A stretch of 57,928 nt of DNA from Zygnema cylindricum (GCA_037447655.1 JBBHKE010002496.1:1-57928); one strand, 5' to 3'. Positions 35,780 to 47,640 are shown, numbered from the stretch's first letter. The notes: a model not told the origin generated them from the letters alone. Numbers and translations: made by a program.

Positions 35780-36802
35780 TGTTGAAAAAGGTAACTAATT
35801 TGTATTCACTTTTGTATGTTCTAGCTGTAAGAACCTCTCAGAGGAAGAGTCCATGGTTGCCGCCTTGGAAGCTAAGATGACAGAGTAAGGAGAAGGAAGG
35901 AGATAGGAGTACTCCTTACCAATAAGGGTGGAGTGACCAGGATTTAATCCTCGCTCCTACGGAGTTTCTGCTAGTCGCCCTAGTCGTTGTCTGTTGATGC
36001 ACAAGAGTCGTTACATACATGGGAGGCGAATTCATAATAAATAGTACATGTGGAGAAAAATCATTCAACGGGACAAAACTTCATTTTGGACATAGAACAT
36101 ATTAAAACAAACGGGCTCACATAACATTATGTGCGTTGCATAAATGGACGTACGAGAATAAAAACAGAAATGTAATGGGACGGCTCACGTTGGCGGCGAC
36201 TACTCGGAATGGTCCTTTTGGCAGTTTACGCCAAACGTATCATAGATTTACACGTGGCAGCATCTTACAAGATGTTAGAGAGGAAATAGACTGAACCATG
36301 GCATCGTTTGTGCCAAGTGGCGGGCATCGTTTGCGCCAGGTGGCGGGTAGAGAGTGGTGTCGTCCATAATCGTACAAAAAGTATTACGATTTAGAAACGA
36401 AATGTACGTTATAGATACTTTTTGTACTTTACAGTCATCTGATTCGTCGAAGGTTTAGTAGAAAGGAGTTGTGAGGAGGTTCTTAGGACTTAGACAGTTT
36501 TTGTGACACCCTCTCTCCTAGAGAACATCTGTATAAAGAGGCTGACTTCGAACAACCATGAAGAATAGCTCAATTGAGAGGCTGACTTTGAACAACCATA
36601 AATAACAGCTCAATTGAGCTTTTTCAGTGTTTTTTTTGTGTTGGAGTCATGAGAGTCTTGTCCTAAAAATGGTGACATTTTCCAAAGTCTTTGCCAACCA
36701 AAGTCACTCAACAAGTCTAAAATCCATGAGCTGTTAGGCATATCTAATAGGTGTGGAGTAGTTGTTTATTTTGTGAGAGGCTATAGAGCCCACAAAATTT
36801 CA
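35780..36802 (+). mobile_element. Solo LTR of the copia family (LTR E)
   Basis: It begins tgttgaaaaaggtaac, like LTR C at 36808, and ends cccacaaaatttca, matching the end of the LTRs of element B. It has the family landmarks in order: a 'ccatggttgcc' motif, an antisense tRNA-like segment (about 35936-36000), the CTCTCTCCTAGAGA region and a TATAAAG box near 36532. A partial internal duplication ('ggctgactt(c/t)gaacaaccat') is at 36540-36600. No internal coding region follows; LTR C starts five bases later. Confidence 0.65.
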
Positions 36803-36807
36803 AGGTA

Positions 36808-37765
36808 TGTTGAAAAAGGTACTTTATATTTCTATATTTTTGTCAATCTGTGGTGTTACTAAGGTCCTCATACTTGTCGTAGACACGGAGGACTAAAAGT
36901 CAGCCATGGCTGCCTTAGGCATACAACGAGACAAACTAAAGAAGTAGGAGGCACAACCCTTTGCAAAAGATAGGCGGTCAGAACAAGATTTGATCCTAGG
37001 TCCTACAAGATGATCGCCGTACAACGTAGCCGTCCGTCGTATCCGTTAGGTCTTGATGAAGCGTTACACACATAGGCTGCTAGATATATTCCATTTAACG
37101 AATTACAAAATGACATGAACATAGAAACTACCGAGACGCACGAAACTGACGGGACGCACAAAATGTACGAAACACCATTTAATTTGAACGGATGGAATTG
37201 AATGTCGTTGTCAATCACATTGCTCACAGTGGAGCCGAAGCACCGAGGTGTTTATTCCGCGGTTTATGAAGGAGACATCATCGGATGACACGTGGCATAC
37301 TATGAGTGAACAACAGATATTGTGAAGAGAGGAACCACGGCTCAGGAACTGAAAAGAGTAAGTAGGACGGCCATGGTGTACCATGACCGTACAAGAAGTA
37401 CTCCGGGAACCGTACCTTTTTGTAATGTACAATCATTTGATTGGATAGTACTTTAGTAGTAGGGGGTCTAGAGAGGGACTAGGATTTAGGACTTAGACAA
37501 TTTTTGGAGAAGCCTCTCTCCCAGATTGCTTTTGTATAAATAGTCCATTTTGGCCTGCCATAACTTACTACTAAGGGGAGCAAATTCAGAGATTCCTTTT
37601 GCATTTGCCTCGCGAGAGTCGGGGCTTCACAAGGGTGAAGTTGGTTAGAACTCTTGTCTGACAGGGTGGATTTTATTTAGTCTAAATGTATGAAGGGCAA
37701 ATCCTATCATAGAGGCTTCATATAAGCTCGATATTGTAAGGGTCAATGAAGGTCACAGAAATGCA
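36808..37765 (+). mobile_element. 5' LTR of relic copia element C
   Basis: It begins tgttgaaaaagg, ends in ...atgca and is followed directly by a primer-binding site identical to that of elements A and B. A TATAAATAG box is at about 37532. The antisense tRNA-like segment is at about 36979-37052. It is 958 bp. Confidence 0.75.
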
Positions 37766-37780
37766 GGTTATGGGCCCACC
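37766..37780 (+). other. Primer-binding site of element C
   Basis: ggttatgggcccacc is the reverse complement of the anticodon-arm region of eukaryotic initiator tRNA-Met (GGUGGGCCCAUAACC). It is identical to the sites of elements A (46453-46467) and B (50088-50102). Confidence 0.8.
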
Positions 37781-38597
37781 TTCTAGGGTAACCATTTTCA
37801 ATGGAACGGGGTTCATATAATGGGAAACTATGATAAGAGGTGCTCTCTTTGAAAAACATCTATGGGGCATTGTGAGTGGTCGCCTGAGGCGGCCATCTAT
37901 AAATAGGGGAGTTCCACCAAACTTTAAAGGAGTTAGATTCTCAACAGGATCTTCGAAGACAGAGGAGGTAGATGATGATGGAGAAAGCATTGTGTTGGAC
38001 AAAGGGAAGGAAACACGAAAAGAGAAACTCACACCTATTGCACCGATAGCCAGTAGAGGTTGTTCAAATGAGAAGGCGAATGATACACAAATCTGGGATT
38101 CCAACAACATAGTGGCAATTCATTTTATTCTTGGGCGTCTTACTCAAGCAGTTGCTACTCCTCACCTAAATGTGGACAAAGGGACCGATTTGTAGGAGGC
38201 TTTTGTAAATATTTACAAGAGTGGTACGATGCAATAGAAGAAACTGGCAGATCAGAAGGTGTAAACAAATGTTTACAAAAGAGGAAAGATGATTGACTTT
38301 TACAATGAGTTGTCCGAATTATTTATGGAGTTGGAAAGTGCTGGAAAATAGGAGATCGAGAAAGAAAATGTTAATACTTTGCTAATGAAACTGCCATATG
38401 ATTATGACAACTTCGCTAACAAGGTTCAAGATTTGCCAGATCATCGATGGATTTGGAATTTCGTTGTTGGAATGATTTTGGTTTGGGAAAAAACCATTAA
38501 AATTTGGAGAGTAGGAAAGAGGGTTCAAGCCTTGGCTGTTAGAACTAACTGGAGGAATCATAATAATAAGAATTCTTATGGAAACTTTGGTGGAGAA
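37770..38597 (+). pseudogene. Relic copia gag of element C
   Basis: It aligns with the gag of element A: RGALFEKHLWGIVSGR near the N-terminus, IHFILGRLTQAVATPHLNV in the middle, LLMKLPYDYDNFANKVQDLP and VVGMILVWEKTIKI toward the end. At least five stops interrupt it, including a TAG at a tryptophan position (DLW in element A) and a TAG at a glutamine position. The sequence then joins LTR sequence directly at 38598, so the zinc knuckle and all of pol were lost in an internal deletion. Confidence 0.8.
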
Positions 38598-38698
38598 TGT
38601 TAAAATGTGTGTATTTTTTAGGTCTATATTTGTCTACTGTACGTTAGATGGTCTGTCTAGCATCCTCCATACTTGTCGTAGTTGTTATTTTTGAAATT
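38598..38698 (+). mobile_element. Start of the 3' LTR of element C, truncated
   Basis: It begins tgttaaaatg and carries the 'tttttaggtct' and 'ctccatacttgtcgtag' motifs of the family LTRs. It then ends where the unclassified repeat at 38699 begins. Confidence 0.6.
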
Positions 38699-38905
38699 TT
38701 AGTTTCGTTCGTAGGCCACACTTTGTGCGCACGCGACGTTTTGTGCGTAATTTATTAAAGAATTTACTTTGGAGGTTCGAATGGATTCGTGGATTGGGGG
38801 AGTGAATGTACGGATATGTTGTTTTGGGGCGTACGAAATAGAAATTGAGTGGTGCGGATTGCGTAATTGAAATGGACGGCGGATCGCGAAGCTATCCGAT
38901 TTGAA
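38699..38905 (+). repeat. Unclassified repeat (copy at 57744-57928)
   Basis: The run from gtgcgcacgcgacgtttt through 'ggttcgaatggatt(c/t)gtgga' to 'aatggacggcggatcgcgaa' recurs at 57744-57928 in the same orientation. No protein was recognised. Both copies start at a breakpoint of a retroelement (LTR C here, gypsy gag there) after the bases tttagttt. Confidence 0.7.
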
Positions 38906-39968
38906 ATATTCGAAGAGTTTGAAAATGTACGACGTCCGTACGAAACATAATGCGACAGACACATTTATGAAAAAGGACGCCGCAAGTACGGAGCGTCTTA
39001 TTTGGCAAATGGACGTGAAATGTATCGAACGACATTTTATGGCAATTGACACGGTCTCGCACATAAAATATTTGGGACGTACAAGTTCAATTGGGCAAGT
39101 GGTTTTTTCTACACGTGGAGGGCGGACAGTGTCCGCCGCTATTTTTACAAGGTTCGCGATATTTTGACGACGTATGATTGTGTGGAGTGTACCTATGTAA
39201 TGTCGGTTCACTTAGTGGACTTGTCACTAAGTGACTAAGCAAACTGTCGTCTAGTACGCGGATATTACGGAGGTGTGGGTGTAAATATTTAGTTGAATTG
39301 TTATTTGTCATTTTGTGAATTAGTTTTTAGTGTTGATTTATTCATTCTGACATACCTTGAAGTATTTCGGTATACCAACATTAATAGAGGTAGCTGGTAG
39401 ATATCGTACGGCTGGTATGCCTCCGTACATTCAGCAGTAAGCTCTTGTATATATTTGTAGGACTTAGTCATTTCAGAACTAAGGAACTTTTCTGTACCAA
39501 ATCTGGTTTTGGACAATTTTGGCAATTTTATCTGAGGATTTCTCTGAGATATTTTGGCAGAAATATCTGAAATTTTGCATGTGTGTTCATCCTTGTATTG
39601 GTAATATTGATACAGATTTTCAGATCTATTGTGTGACTGGTCTGTGTGTAACGTCATGGTGAAGTTGTCAGATTTATCAAAGTTCTGGCAGACTGTTTTT
39701 CTGCAAACTTGACTAGATGATGTGATCACTCTGTTTATTATTTTTGTCTGAAAGTTTGTGAGGTTATTTTATAGGCTAGAAAATATCTGTATTTGCAGTT
39801 TCAGCTTGTTCTGTTATTTCTGTAGGATTCTGTGTTGATTCAAAGTAGGCTGTTTTGGTAGTCTGTGGTGCTTCCGAGGGTGAATCCATGGCTAGAAACG
39901 GCTATGGACATCAGTAGTCACTGTCTAGAATCCTCCATACTTGTCGTAGTCAGTGGAGAAATAGAGAT
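38906..39968. other. Continuation of the unclassified insert; LTR-like scraps
   Basis: The sequence following the repeat has a 170-codon minus-strand ORF (38699-39211) with no recognisable motif and a 142-codon one (39301-39729), neither convincing. At 39895-39950 there are LTR-like scraps ('ctccatacttgtcgtagtca'). This interval separates elements C and D. Confidence 0.35.
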
Positions 39969-40929
39969 TGTTGAAATATGAGGTTTTTTTGTAAAGTATT
40001 TTCTAGGTCTGTTTAAATAAAAATAAAAATAGTAAAGATAGTAAAGGCAACCTGTCTCTCACTCAACTCTCAAGTCCCTATACTTGTTCTAGTCACTGAA
40101 AATTAGAGAGAGAGAGAGTTAGAACCGTGGCTCCCCCATACTGTTCAAAGAAACAGGAAACATAATAAGTTAGTCCTTACAAAAAAGGATGCCGGAACCA
40201 GGATTTGATCCTGGTACCTATCGTCCGTCAAAGTAGTCGTTAGCCGTATCCTATAGACTAGGACCTCCATTTAACTGATGAAACGGACTATTTGAGCAAA
40301 GATTCCGTTGTAGATAATATACTAGAGACGAATGTTATAAACATTTGTTTCTACGGCTAGTATTAAACGCCGGTTAACATCAAACGGCTTGCATTTACGC
40401 CACCATCCCGGAATGGTCGCCTTCGGTGTTTGCGGTTGTCACATCACGGAACGTCACGTGGCATCCTACCAAAGGTTACTAGAATTTGCGGAAAACACGG
40501 AGACAAGTCCAAGAGTGATAGGCGTCCCCTCCATGGCCATGTCGTACAGAGGCCATACACGAAGTACATCGGCCGAAGTACCTTCCTATAGTGTACATTT
40601 TTCTGATTGGTTCCCTACTCCAGTACCAAGGGGTTAAGAGAGGGGTGTTAGGACATAAAGTTTTTGATAGATAGTCGCCTCTCTATGAGAGAGCTGGCAT
40701 AAATATTGACATCTTTGCCATTTCATAATTAATAGCATGGTTGGGCGTTTCGACTGATTCTTTTTTATTTGGGCTCTGGGGAGTCCACCATTCACAAAGG
40801 TGAAGGCAGTCGAAGTTATTGCCTGCTAGGGTGGCATTTGTTATACGGACAAGAGGGGCACACAAAATTATCATAGAGGCTTCTAATAAGCTATATATTT
40901 TATGCATCAATGAAGGTCACAAAATTGCA
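39969..40929 (+). mobile_element. 5' LTR of relic copia element D
   Basis: It begins tgttgaaatatgagg and ends ...aaattgca, just before a primer-binding site. It shares aagtattttctaggtct with the LTRs of element A. It contains the best-formed tRNA-like segment (40186-40252). It is 961 bp. Confidence 0.75.
40186..40252 (-). other. tRNA-like segment, antisense in LTR D
   Basis: On the minus strand it starts aggatac and ends catcct, with a five-base acceptor pairing. Its T-arm is perfect: ccagg, a seven-base loop (atcaaat), cctgg. The loop region resembles an RNA polymerase III B box. Equivalent segments occur in the other LTRs (E 35936-36000, C 36979-37052, A 41810-41882 and 47236-47309, B 49348-49416 and 54662-54730), always antisense to the element. 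The anticodon arm is poorly formed, so I do not call it a functional tRNA. Confidence 0.55.
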
Positions 40930-41042
40930 GGTTATGGGCCAACCTTTTAGGGTGACCATTTTCGATGCGAGAAGGTTTATTTACTGGGACAAAATAACGA
41001 GGGGAGCACTTCTTAGAAAAATATTGTGGGGTATTGTGAGTG
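40930..41042 (+). pseudogene. Relic D: primer-binding site and start of gag, left part
   Basis: The site ggttatgggccaacc (one change from the family) is followed by a gag start (ATG 40934) reading FRVTIFDARRFIYWDKITRG and LRKILWGIV. It stops at 41042, where element A was inserted with duplication of GAGTG (41038-41042 and 47529-47533). The frame resumes in homologous, mutated sequence at 47529-47640. Confidence 0.7.
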
Positions 41043-42101
41043 TGAAACTCTTAGACCTCCATAAGTCCTCAAAGTGGACAGCTTCCATAAAGCCTCTAGG
41101 ATAACCCTGACCCCTTTGTGTTTCAACAAGAATTACTGCCACCCTGGCAAACAAAAACTCTAACCACCTTCACCCCTGTGAAGGCAAGACTCCCCTGAGT
41201 CGATAGCAAAAAGAATCTCTGAATTTTCTCCCTGAGCAGTAAGTTATGGAGGGTCAAAGTTGACCTTTCGAATAGAAGCTCTCAGGGAGAGAGGGTCCAA
41301 TCTACCAATTTTTTCTAAGTCCTATCTCTCTCACAAACTCTACCTACTGATGTATGGACCAATCATATTACTCCTCTGTACACAAAAGTACAGCTGCCGG
41401 TGTACTTTCTGTACGAATACTGTACGACATGTCCTAAATGTCGACACGTGGTATATCCAGATTCGCTCTTTTAATCCCTAGAGATGCCGCGATCGAATGT
41501 CTTTCTGCCACGTGTCATTTGATGTGGCAATGACCACAAACCGCCGAAATCCTCTTCCGCGGTCTCGGCATTCATTCCAGCCGTCGGATTAAATGCATAT
41601 TAAATCGTAGCCGTAATAAATACCTGCGCAGTATTCGTTTTGCTATCGAAACAAATGCGCGATACTTGTTCCTTGTTCGTACCTTAATCCTTTTTTTTAC
41701 ATAAGTGGATCTATGTATCCCATACGCAGGTGTAGTTAAATGAATTATCCAACGTAATTGTATTTAAATAATTATCAAACCTTATACTATGTAACGTTGG
41801 ATCTAGACTTAACGGTTAGGGCTACCGGCTGCCACCTATCTATCATTCCGTAGGTACCAGGATCAAATCCTGATTCTAACTACAATACTTTTAGTAAATA
41901 AACCGGTAAATAAACTAATCTATTTCCTGTAAATCTTTGGATACTCTAGGTAGCCATGGCTCTAGCTTCCACTCCAACTTCCCAGTGACAGCGACAAGTG
42001 TGGGAGTTGGAGAGAGAAGTTAAAGATAGACTGCCTCGGCTTCTTTCTGTATTTTAATTTAGACCTAAAAAATATTTAAAAAGGAACCATTAATTTATAC
42101 A
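41043..42101 (-). mobile_element. 3' LTR of copia element A
   Basis: This 1059-bp repeat closely matches 46468-47528. On the minus strand it begins tgtataaattaatgg just after a purine-rich polypurine tract (42102-42118, reading ...aaaatgaggggag) and ends ...gagtttca. Confidence 0.85.
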
Positions 42102-42119
42102 CTCCCCTCATTTTCTAGT

Positions 42120-43591
42120 CAATCTTTAATTTTAGACCACACTTCTCCCTGCAGAAAATTAGCTTAGGGGAAGGCACCGGTTTGGTCATCATGTCAGCTA
42201 CTATCTCGCTATCTGGTCGGTACTCTAAACCGATTTTTTTTTTCTACTTTCTCTCTAACAAAGCTAAGTCTAATGTCCATGTGTTTGGCTTTAAAATGAT
42301 GTTTAGGATTGGCAGAAATAGCGATTGCTGCTTGATTATCACAAAATATTTTCTACACACCACTCTTAAGGTGACCGAGCTCACCAAGCAAAGACTTGAC
42401 CCACATCAATTATTTTACAGTAGAGCAAGAGGCCATATACTCAGCCTCCATGGTGGACTGAGCAATAACCTTTTGCTGTTTGCTACTCCAACAGCAAGCC
42501 CCATCACCCACATATAATACATATCCAGAAGTACATCTCCTCATCGAAGCATCACCATAACTGGCATCACTCCAAGTAGTGATGTTAGTATTCTCCCCAC
42601 CCAAATGCAACCATAGATCCCTAATTCCTATCAAATATCTAAGGACTCTCTTAGCTGCCTCCCAATCCCTCTTAGTGGGAGCATTTAGACTTCTACTCAG
42701 CACTCCTACAGCTGTAGCTAAATCCGGCCGGGTACAATTTATAAAATAGATTAGACTTCCCACTACTTGTCTGTAAGGAATAGTCTGCATGAACTTCAGT
42801 TCTTCAGGAGATAATTCCTCGTCTAAGACTATGACTCCTTCCTCACTCCCCTCACTTCCCTTCTTTAACTCCATTGGAGATGTACAACTATTAGCTTTAT
42901 CCATCTGAAATTTTTCAAGCATGTTCCCTATTGCTTTTTTTTGAGTCAATCTTATAATCTTTCTTTTTCGGTCTCTTTCTACTTGAACTCCCAAAATATA
43001 TTTTGCTTCCTCCATATCTTTCATTTCAAATCTCCCCTTAAGATTAGTTTTCAGTTTATTAATTTTTTTCATTGATTTACTTAAAACAAGCAAATCATCA
43101 ACATAAATTGCAATAAATAAAACACCTTCCTCATCTTCAAAAACATAGATTGAGTGATTTAAGGTGATCCGTATATATCCTAGACCGGTAAGAAACTCAT
43201 CAAGCTTCTTATTCCACTGTTGAGGCGCCTGTTTCAAACTATAAAGAGATTTAATCAACCGGCATACCTTACTCTCCTCTCCTTCCTCCACAAATCCTTC
43301 GGGTTGTCGCATGAAGATCTCTTCTTCCAATTCTCCATACAAAAAGGCTGTCTTGATGTCCATCTGGTGCACCTCCATGTCTTCCGCTGCTGCGAGACTG
43401 AGAAGTATGCGGACGGAGGGAAATCTGACGACCGGGGCAAAGGTTTCCTCGTAGTCAATTCCCTCCTTTTGTGTAAATCCCTTTGCCACTAATCGGGCCT
43501 TGTAGCCCTCAATCGTGTTATCTGGGTTCAGTTTTAATTTGAAAACCCACTTACAACCGATTGGTTTTCGGTTAGGTGGACAGTCCACCAA
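42120..43591 (-). pseudogene. Copia element A: reverse transcriptase and RNase H
   Basis: It starts with the VDCPPNRKPIGCKWVFKLKL block and contains the RT palm motif YVDDLLVLS and the RNase H segments TWSDASYGD and STMEAEYMAS. It is open for 393 codons (to 42410), then breaks at a TAA (where element B has GAA) and further stops toward 42120, where the tail KHHFKAKHMDIRL can still be read. A TAG at about 43592 replaces the tryptophan codon of element B (NTWELVDCPP), so the frame upstream is also cut. Confidence 0.9.
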
Positions 43592-43594
43592 CTC

Positions 43595-44673
43595 CTAAGT
43601 ATCGGCTGCCATAATTGAGGCCATCTCCTCATTGATGGCTGTCTTCCACCGGTTTCTTTCTGGACAAGTCATCGCCACTCCATAAGTTTGAGGTTCATCT
43701 TGATGAGATAGTTTAGTTACCTTGTTATTAACCTGTTTTTCTTGTAGTCTTTTGCTACTTCTCCTTCCCCCCTCAAAATCTGAGGCCAAAATAGATGGTT
43801 CTCGTGGATTCTTTTGAACAAACTCGGCTTCTCCCCTATCCCTTGATTCCGAATCAATTTCCACCACGTCTTTCGCTTCGGGTAGAGTTATCACTGGAGT
43901 TTCCGCAGCCGAGTCCTTTTCGGTCTGATTTGTACCTACAAGAATGTCATCTTCTCTAAAACTTGGATAGTTAGGAATCTCAAAGTCATCAGAATTTTCT
44001 GACTCAAATATGATTTTTACTGATTTTGTATACTTGAAGGGATCCACAAACTTTCCTTCATCAATAACTACTAGATGCTTTACTAAGATTATATCTTCCC
44101 TTTTTAGATCATAAACTCTATATCCGTTAACATCCTCATCATATCCTAACAAGTATCCCGGTTTTCCTTTAGGATCTAGCTTCCAATTAGACCGATCTGT
44201 ATCTAGACTGAATACTTGATTGCCGAAAACCTTTAAGTGAGATATGTCTGGTTTCCGGCCTGTCTATCTCTCATAAGGTGTTTTATCTCTCATAAGGTGT
44301 TTAATCTTTTATAGCTGAAGTAAGAACTCTATTTTTGAGGTAATTAGCACAGTTCATTGCTTCTGCCCAAAACCTTTTTCCTATCTTTTTATCTGACAAC
44401 ATACTTCTAGCACTATCACTTAGTGTTCTATTTAACCTTTCAGCAACCCCATTCTATTCTGGGTTTTGTGGGACTGTCTTTTAGTGTTGCACTCCATCTT
44501 CCCTCAAAAAATCCTCAAACTGGTTAGAAGTATACTCTCCACCATTTTCACTCCTTACTCTTTTAATTGGAGTTTCATGGAGTTTTTCGCTCCATGCTTT
44601 ATATTGTCTAAAACAATCCTGAGCCTCTGACTTGGTTTTCAAAAAATACACCCTAGAATACCGAGACTAATCA
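43595..44673 (-). pseudogene. Copia element A: integrase C-terminal region and linker
   Basis: The 185-codon piece 43595-44152 (GYDEDVNGYRVYDLKRED, then an acidic linker and GGRRSSKRLQEKQVNNK) corresponds to the stretch between integrase and RT in element B. Upstream (44153-44673) the integrase core is readable only across several stops. These include TAG for tryptophan in TDDWSRY, TAG for glutamine in NPEQNG and TAG for tryptophan in YERWTG, plus a 19-base tandem duplication at about 44272-44310. Confidence 0.85.
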
Positions 44674-45357
44674 TCAGTGATAGTCATCATAAATCTCTTC
44701 CCCCCCCGGTGAGGGCACTTTAGCCGGTCCCCAAATATCTGTGTGTACTAAATCTAGAATTTTTTCTCTCTTATAAGTGGTTGTTTTGGGAAAGGGTAAC
44801 CTGTGTGCTTTTCCTTGAGCACATCCACTAGAATCACTTATATTATCACTCTCACTGAACTGAATCCCTTCCACCACTCCCATCTTTTTCATCTCTCTTA
44901 ACTTATCTAGATTCACATGCCCAAGCCTCTTATGCCACATCATAATATCATGAACACCAGCATAATAAAGTTTCTTTGTTTCATTACTTAAAATCAGCCT
45001 AAACATCCCTTGGCTACCTTTCTCAGCAATGAAATAGACCTCTTCCTCAAAACTAGCAGTAAAGACTCCTTCCCTAGTGCTAGTAAAAAAACCCTTATCA
45101 TCTAATACAGATGTAGAGATGAGGTTTTTGTTCAGCTCCGGAATAAACAATACATCAGAGAATGTTACTATAGATGTCTTTCCTTCTACTAACACTTTCA
45201 GATCTACCGATCCTACAAGAGTAGTAGTGACTATCCTCCCATCCCCGTACTCTATCTCTACGGTGGGAATCTTTCTTATCTTAGTGAACAGGTGCATATC
45301 CTTACACATGTGCATGGAGGCACCTGAATCTACAATCCAGCCTGCTTCACCTTTCAA
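44674..45357 (-). pseudogene. Copia element A: protease and integrase N-terminal part
   Basis: The aspartic protease motif WIVDSGASMHMC is at the start. It is followed by the integrase zinc-binding region WHKRLGHVNLDKL...CSGCAQGK and the first catalytic aspartate in LVHTDIWGP. The frame leaves the integrase at a run of eight G near 44700 (an insertion relative to element B) and enters from gag through another frameshift at about 45360. Confidence 0.9.
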
Positions 45358-46463
45358 TCCACCGTAAGCACATTTTTGCCTTCATGGAATTTCGACCTCG
45401 TTTCCGCCTCCAACTCCTCATCCAATAGAAGCTCATTGTCCTCGTCCTCGGATTCCGCCTCGTGTATTTGTGTCACAAGGGCCTTTTTCTTTCCTCTCGG
45501 GGTTCCACCGGTCTGCCCCTCCTTTAACCGAAGCTCGGTTAGCTTAGTGCACTCTGCCATATAGTGCTCCGGTTTCTTACAAAAATGACATAAACCTTTG
45601 GGAGCCCTTGGTCTTAACTCGTCGGTCTGATATTTTTGCTCCCTCCCCCCATAGTTTCCGAACAGTTTCTGGGATTCCTTGTTCCTCCAATCGGTGGGAG
45701 CAACCAAGGCTTGCCCACTCTTTCCTCCCCTTTGGATCTTAATCGTATTCTCCCGAACTAGAATCATCCCTACCACTGAGTTCCATATCCACCTTGAGTC
45801 CGGCAAGTCCTGCACACGGTTGACTATGTTGTTGAATTCATCGGGTAACTTCATCAGTAAACAGTTAACCTTTTCTTTTTCACTAAAATCTTTTCCAGCA
45901 CTCTCTAGCTCCATAATAAGTGTAGCAAGCTCGTTGCGAAAATCCAACATCTTCCCCCCTTTGTATACATACTCTTTAACTTTCTGATTAGCTAACTGTT
46001 GTTGCCGAATTGTACCACTTAGATACATCTCTATGAGAGCTATCCAAAGGTCGGATGCCCTTTCTACTTGCAAATGAGGACATGGAAGCCCTTGAGTAAG
46101 ATGGCGGAGGATGAAGTGTTTTGCCACCATATTGTTGAAATCCTAGGTATTAGTATCATTCCCCTCGTTCCTCGGAATAGGTGACATGAATATTGAACCA
46201 GTTGCTATTGGTGAGGTCGTCTCCTTCTCCGTTGCTTTGTCCATCACCTCTCCTTCCTTTGTCTTCTCCTTTGAAGATGGATTTGCTTTTCTTGTGAATC
46301 TGCTTCCTCGAAACCTTGGAGGGACTCCAAGACTTAATGGACTCCCCACTCGACTACTCACTATCCCCCAAAACCTTTTCTCGCATAGAGCTCCTATCAT
46401 CATACTTTCCCAGTATATGAACTCAGTTCCATTAAAGATGGGTACCCTAGAGGGTGGGCCCAT
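45354..46463 (-). pseudogene. Copia element A: gag
   Basis: It starts at ATG 46463 inside the primer-binding site: MGPPSRVPIFNGTEFIYWE. The frame is cut at 46143 by a TAG at the position where relic C has tryptophan (QIWDSNN). It then continues in frame to 45354 through LMKLPDEFNNIVNRVQDLP and one CCHC knuckle, CHFCKKPEHYMAEC. The two open pieces together would make about 370 codons of a normal copia capsid protein. Confidence 0.88.
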
Positions 46464-46467
46464 AACC
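46453..46467 (-). other. Primer-binding site of element A
   Basis: On the minus strand it reads ggttatgggcccacc, directly after the LTR end ...gtttca. It is complementary to the anticodon arm of initiator tRNA-Met and overlaps the gag start codon. Confidence 0.8.
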
Positions 46468-47528
46468 TGAAACTCTAAGACCTCCAGAAGTCCTCAGAGT
46501 GGACAACTTCCATAAAGCCTCTAGGATAACCCTGACCCCTTTGTGTTTCAGCAAGAATTACTACCACCGTGGCAAACAAAAACTCTGACCACCTTCATCT
46601 TTTTGAAGTGAAGACTCCCTTTAGTCGATAGCAAAAAGAATCTCAAAATTTGCTCCCCTGAGCAGTAAGTTATGGAGGGTCAAAGTTGACCTTTTGTAAA
46701 GAAGCTCTCTTGGAGAGAGGGTCATATCTACCAATTTTTTCTAAGTCCTATCTCTCTCACAAACTCTATCTACTGATATACGGACTAATCATATTACTCC
46801 TCCGTACACAAAAGTACAGCTGCCGGTGTACATTTCTGTATGAATAGTGTACGACATATCCTAAATGTCGACACGTGGTTTATCCGGATTCACTCCCTTA
46901 ATCCCCGGTGATGCCGCGATCCAATGTCTTTTTGCTAGGTGTCATCCGATGTGGCGATGACCACAAATCGCCGAAATCCCCTTCCGCGATCTCGACATTC
47001 ATTCCGGTTGTCTGATTAAATGCATATTTAATCGTAGCCGTAATAAATAACTGCGCGGTATTCGTTTCGCTATCGAAACAAATGCGCGATACTTGTTCCT
47101 TGTTTGTACCTTAATTCGTAATTTTACATAGCTGGATCTATGTACCCCGTACGCAGTTGTAGTTAAATGAATTTTCCAACGTAATTATATTTAAATAATT
47201 ATCAAACCCTATACTATGTATCGTTGGATTTAGACTTAACGGTTAGGGCTACCGACTGCCGGCTATCTATCATTCCATAGGTACCAAGATCAAATCTTGA
47301 TTGTGACACTAATCCTTTTAGTAAATAAACCGGTAAATAAACTAATATTTTTCCCGTAAATCTCTGGATAGCCTAGGCAGCCATGGCTCTAGCTTCCACT
47401 CCAACTTCCCAGTGACAGCTACAAGTGTGGGAGTTGGAGAGAGAAGTTAGAGATAGATTGCCTCGGCTTCTTTCTGTATTTTAATTTAGACCTAGAAAAT
47501 ACTTAAAAAGGAACCATTAATTTCTATA
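46468..47528 (-). mobile_element. 5' LTR of copia element A
   Basis: This 1061-bp partner of 41043-42101 shows many scattered substitutions, so the insertion is not very recent. Its outer terminus has changed (tatag where the other LTR has tgtat). It is flanked by GAGTG (47529-47533), matching 41038-41042. Confidence 0.85.
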
Positions 47529-47640
47529 GAGTGGCCATGTGAGACAGCCATCTACATCATTGGGAGTCCCATCGCGATTTGGAGGATTGCGATTCTCACT
47601 AGGATACGGGTAGTCAGAAAAGGAGGATGACAAAGGAGAG
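47529..47640 (+). pseudogene. Relic D: continuation of gag
   Basis: After the GAGTG duplication the sequence (gagtggccatgtgagacagc onward) aligns with relic C from 37872. It preserves the order of the gag reading frame with stops, and ends near 47640, where the gypsy element begins on the opposite strand. The rest of D is missing. Confidence 0.6.
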
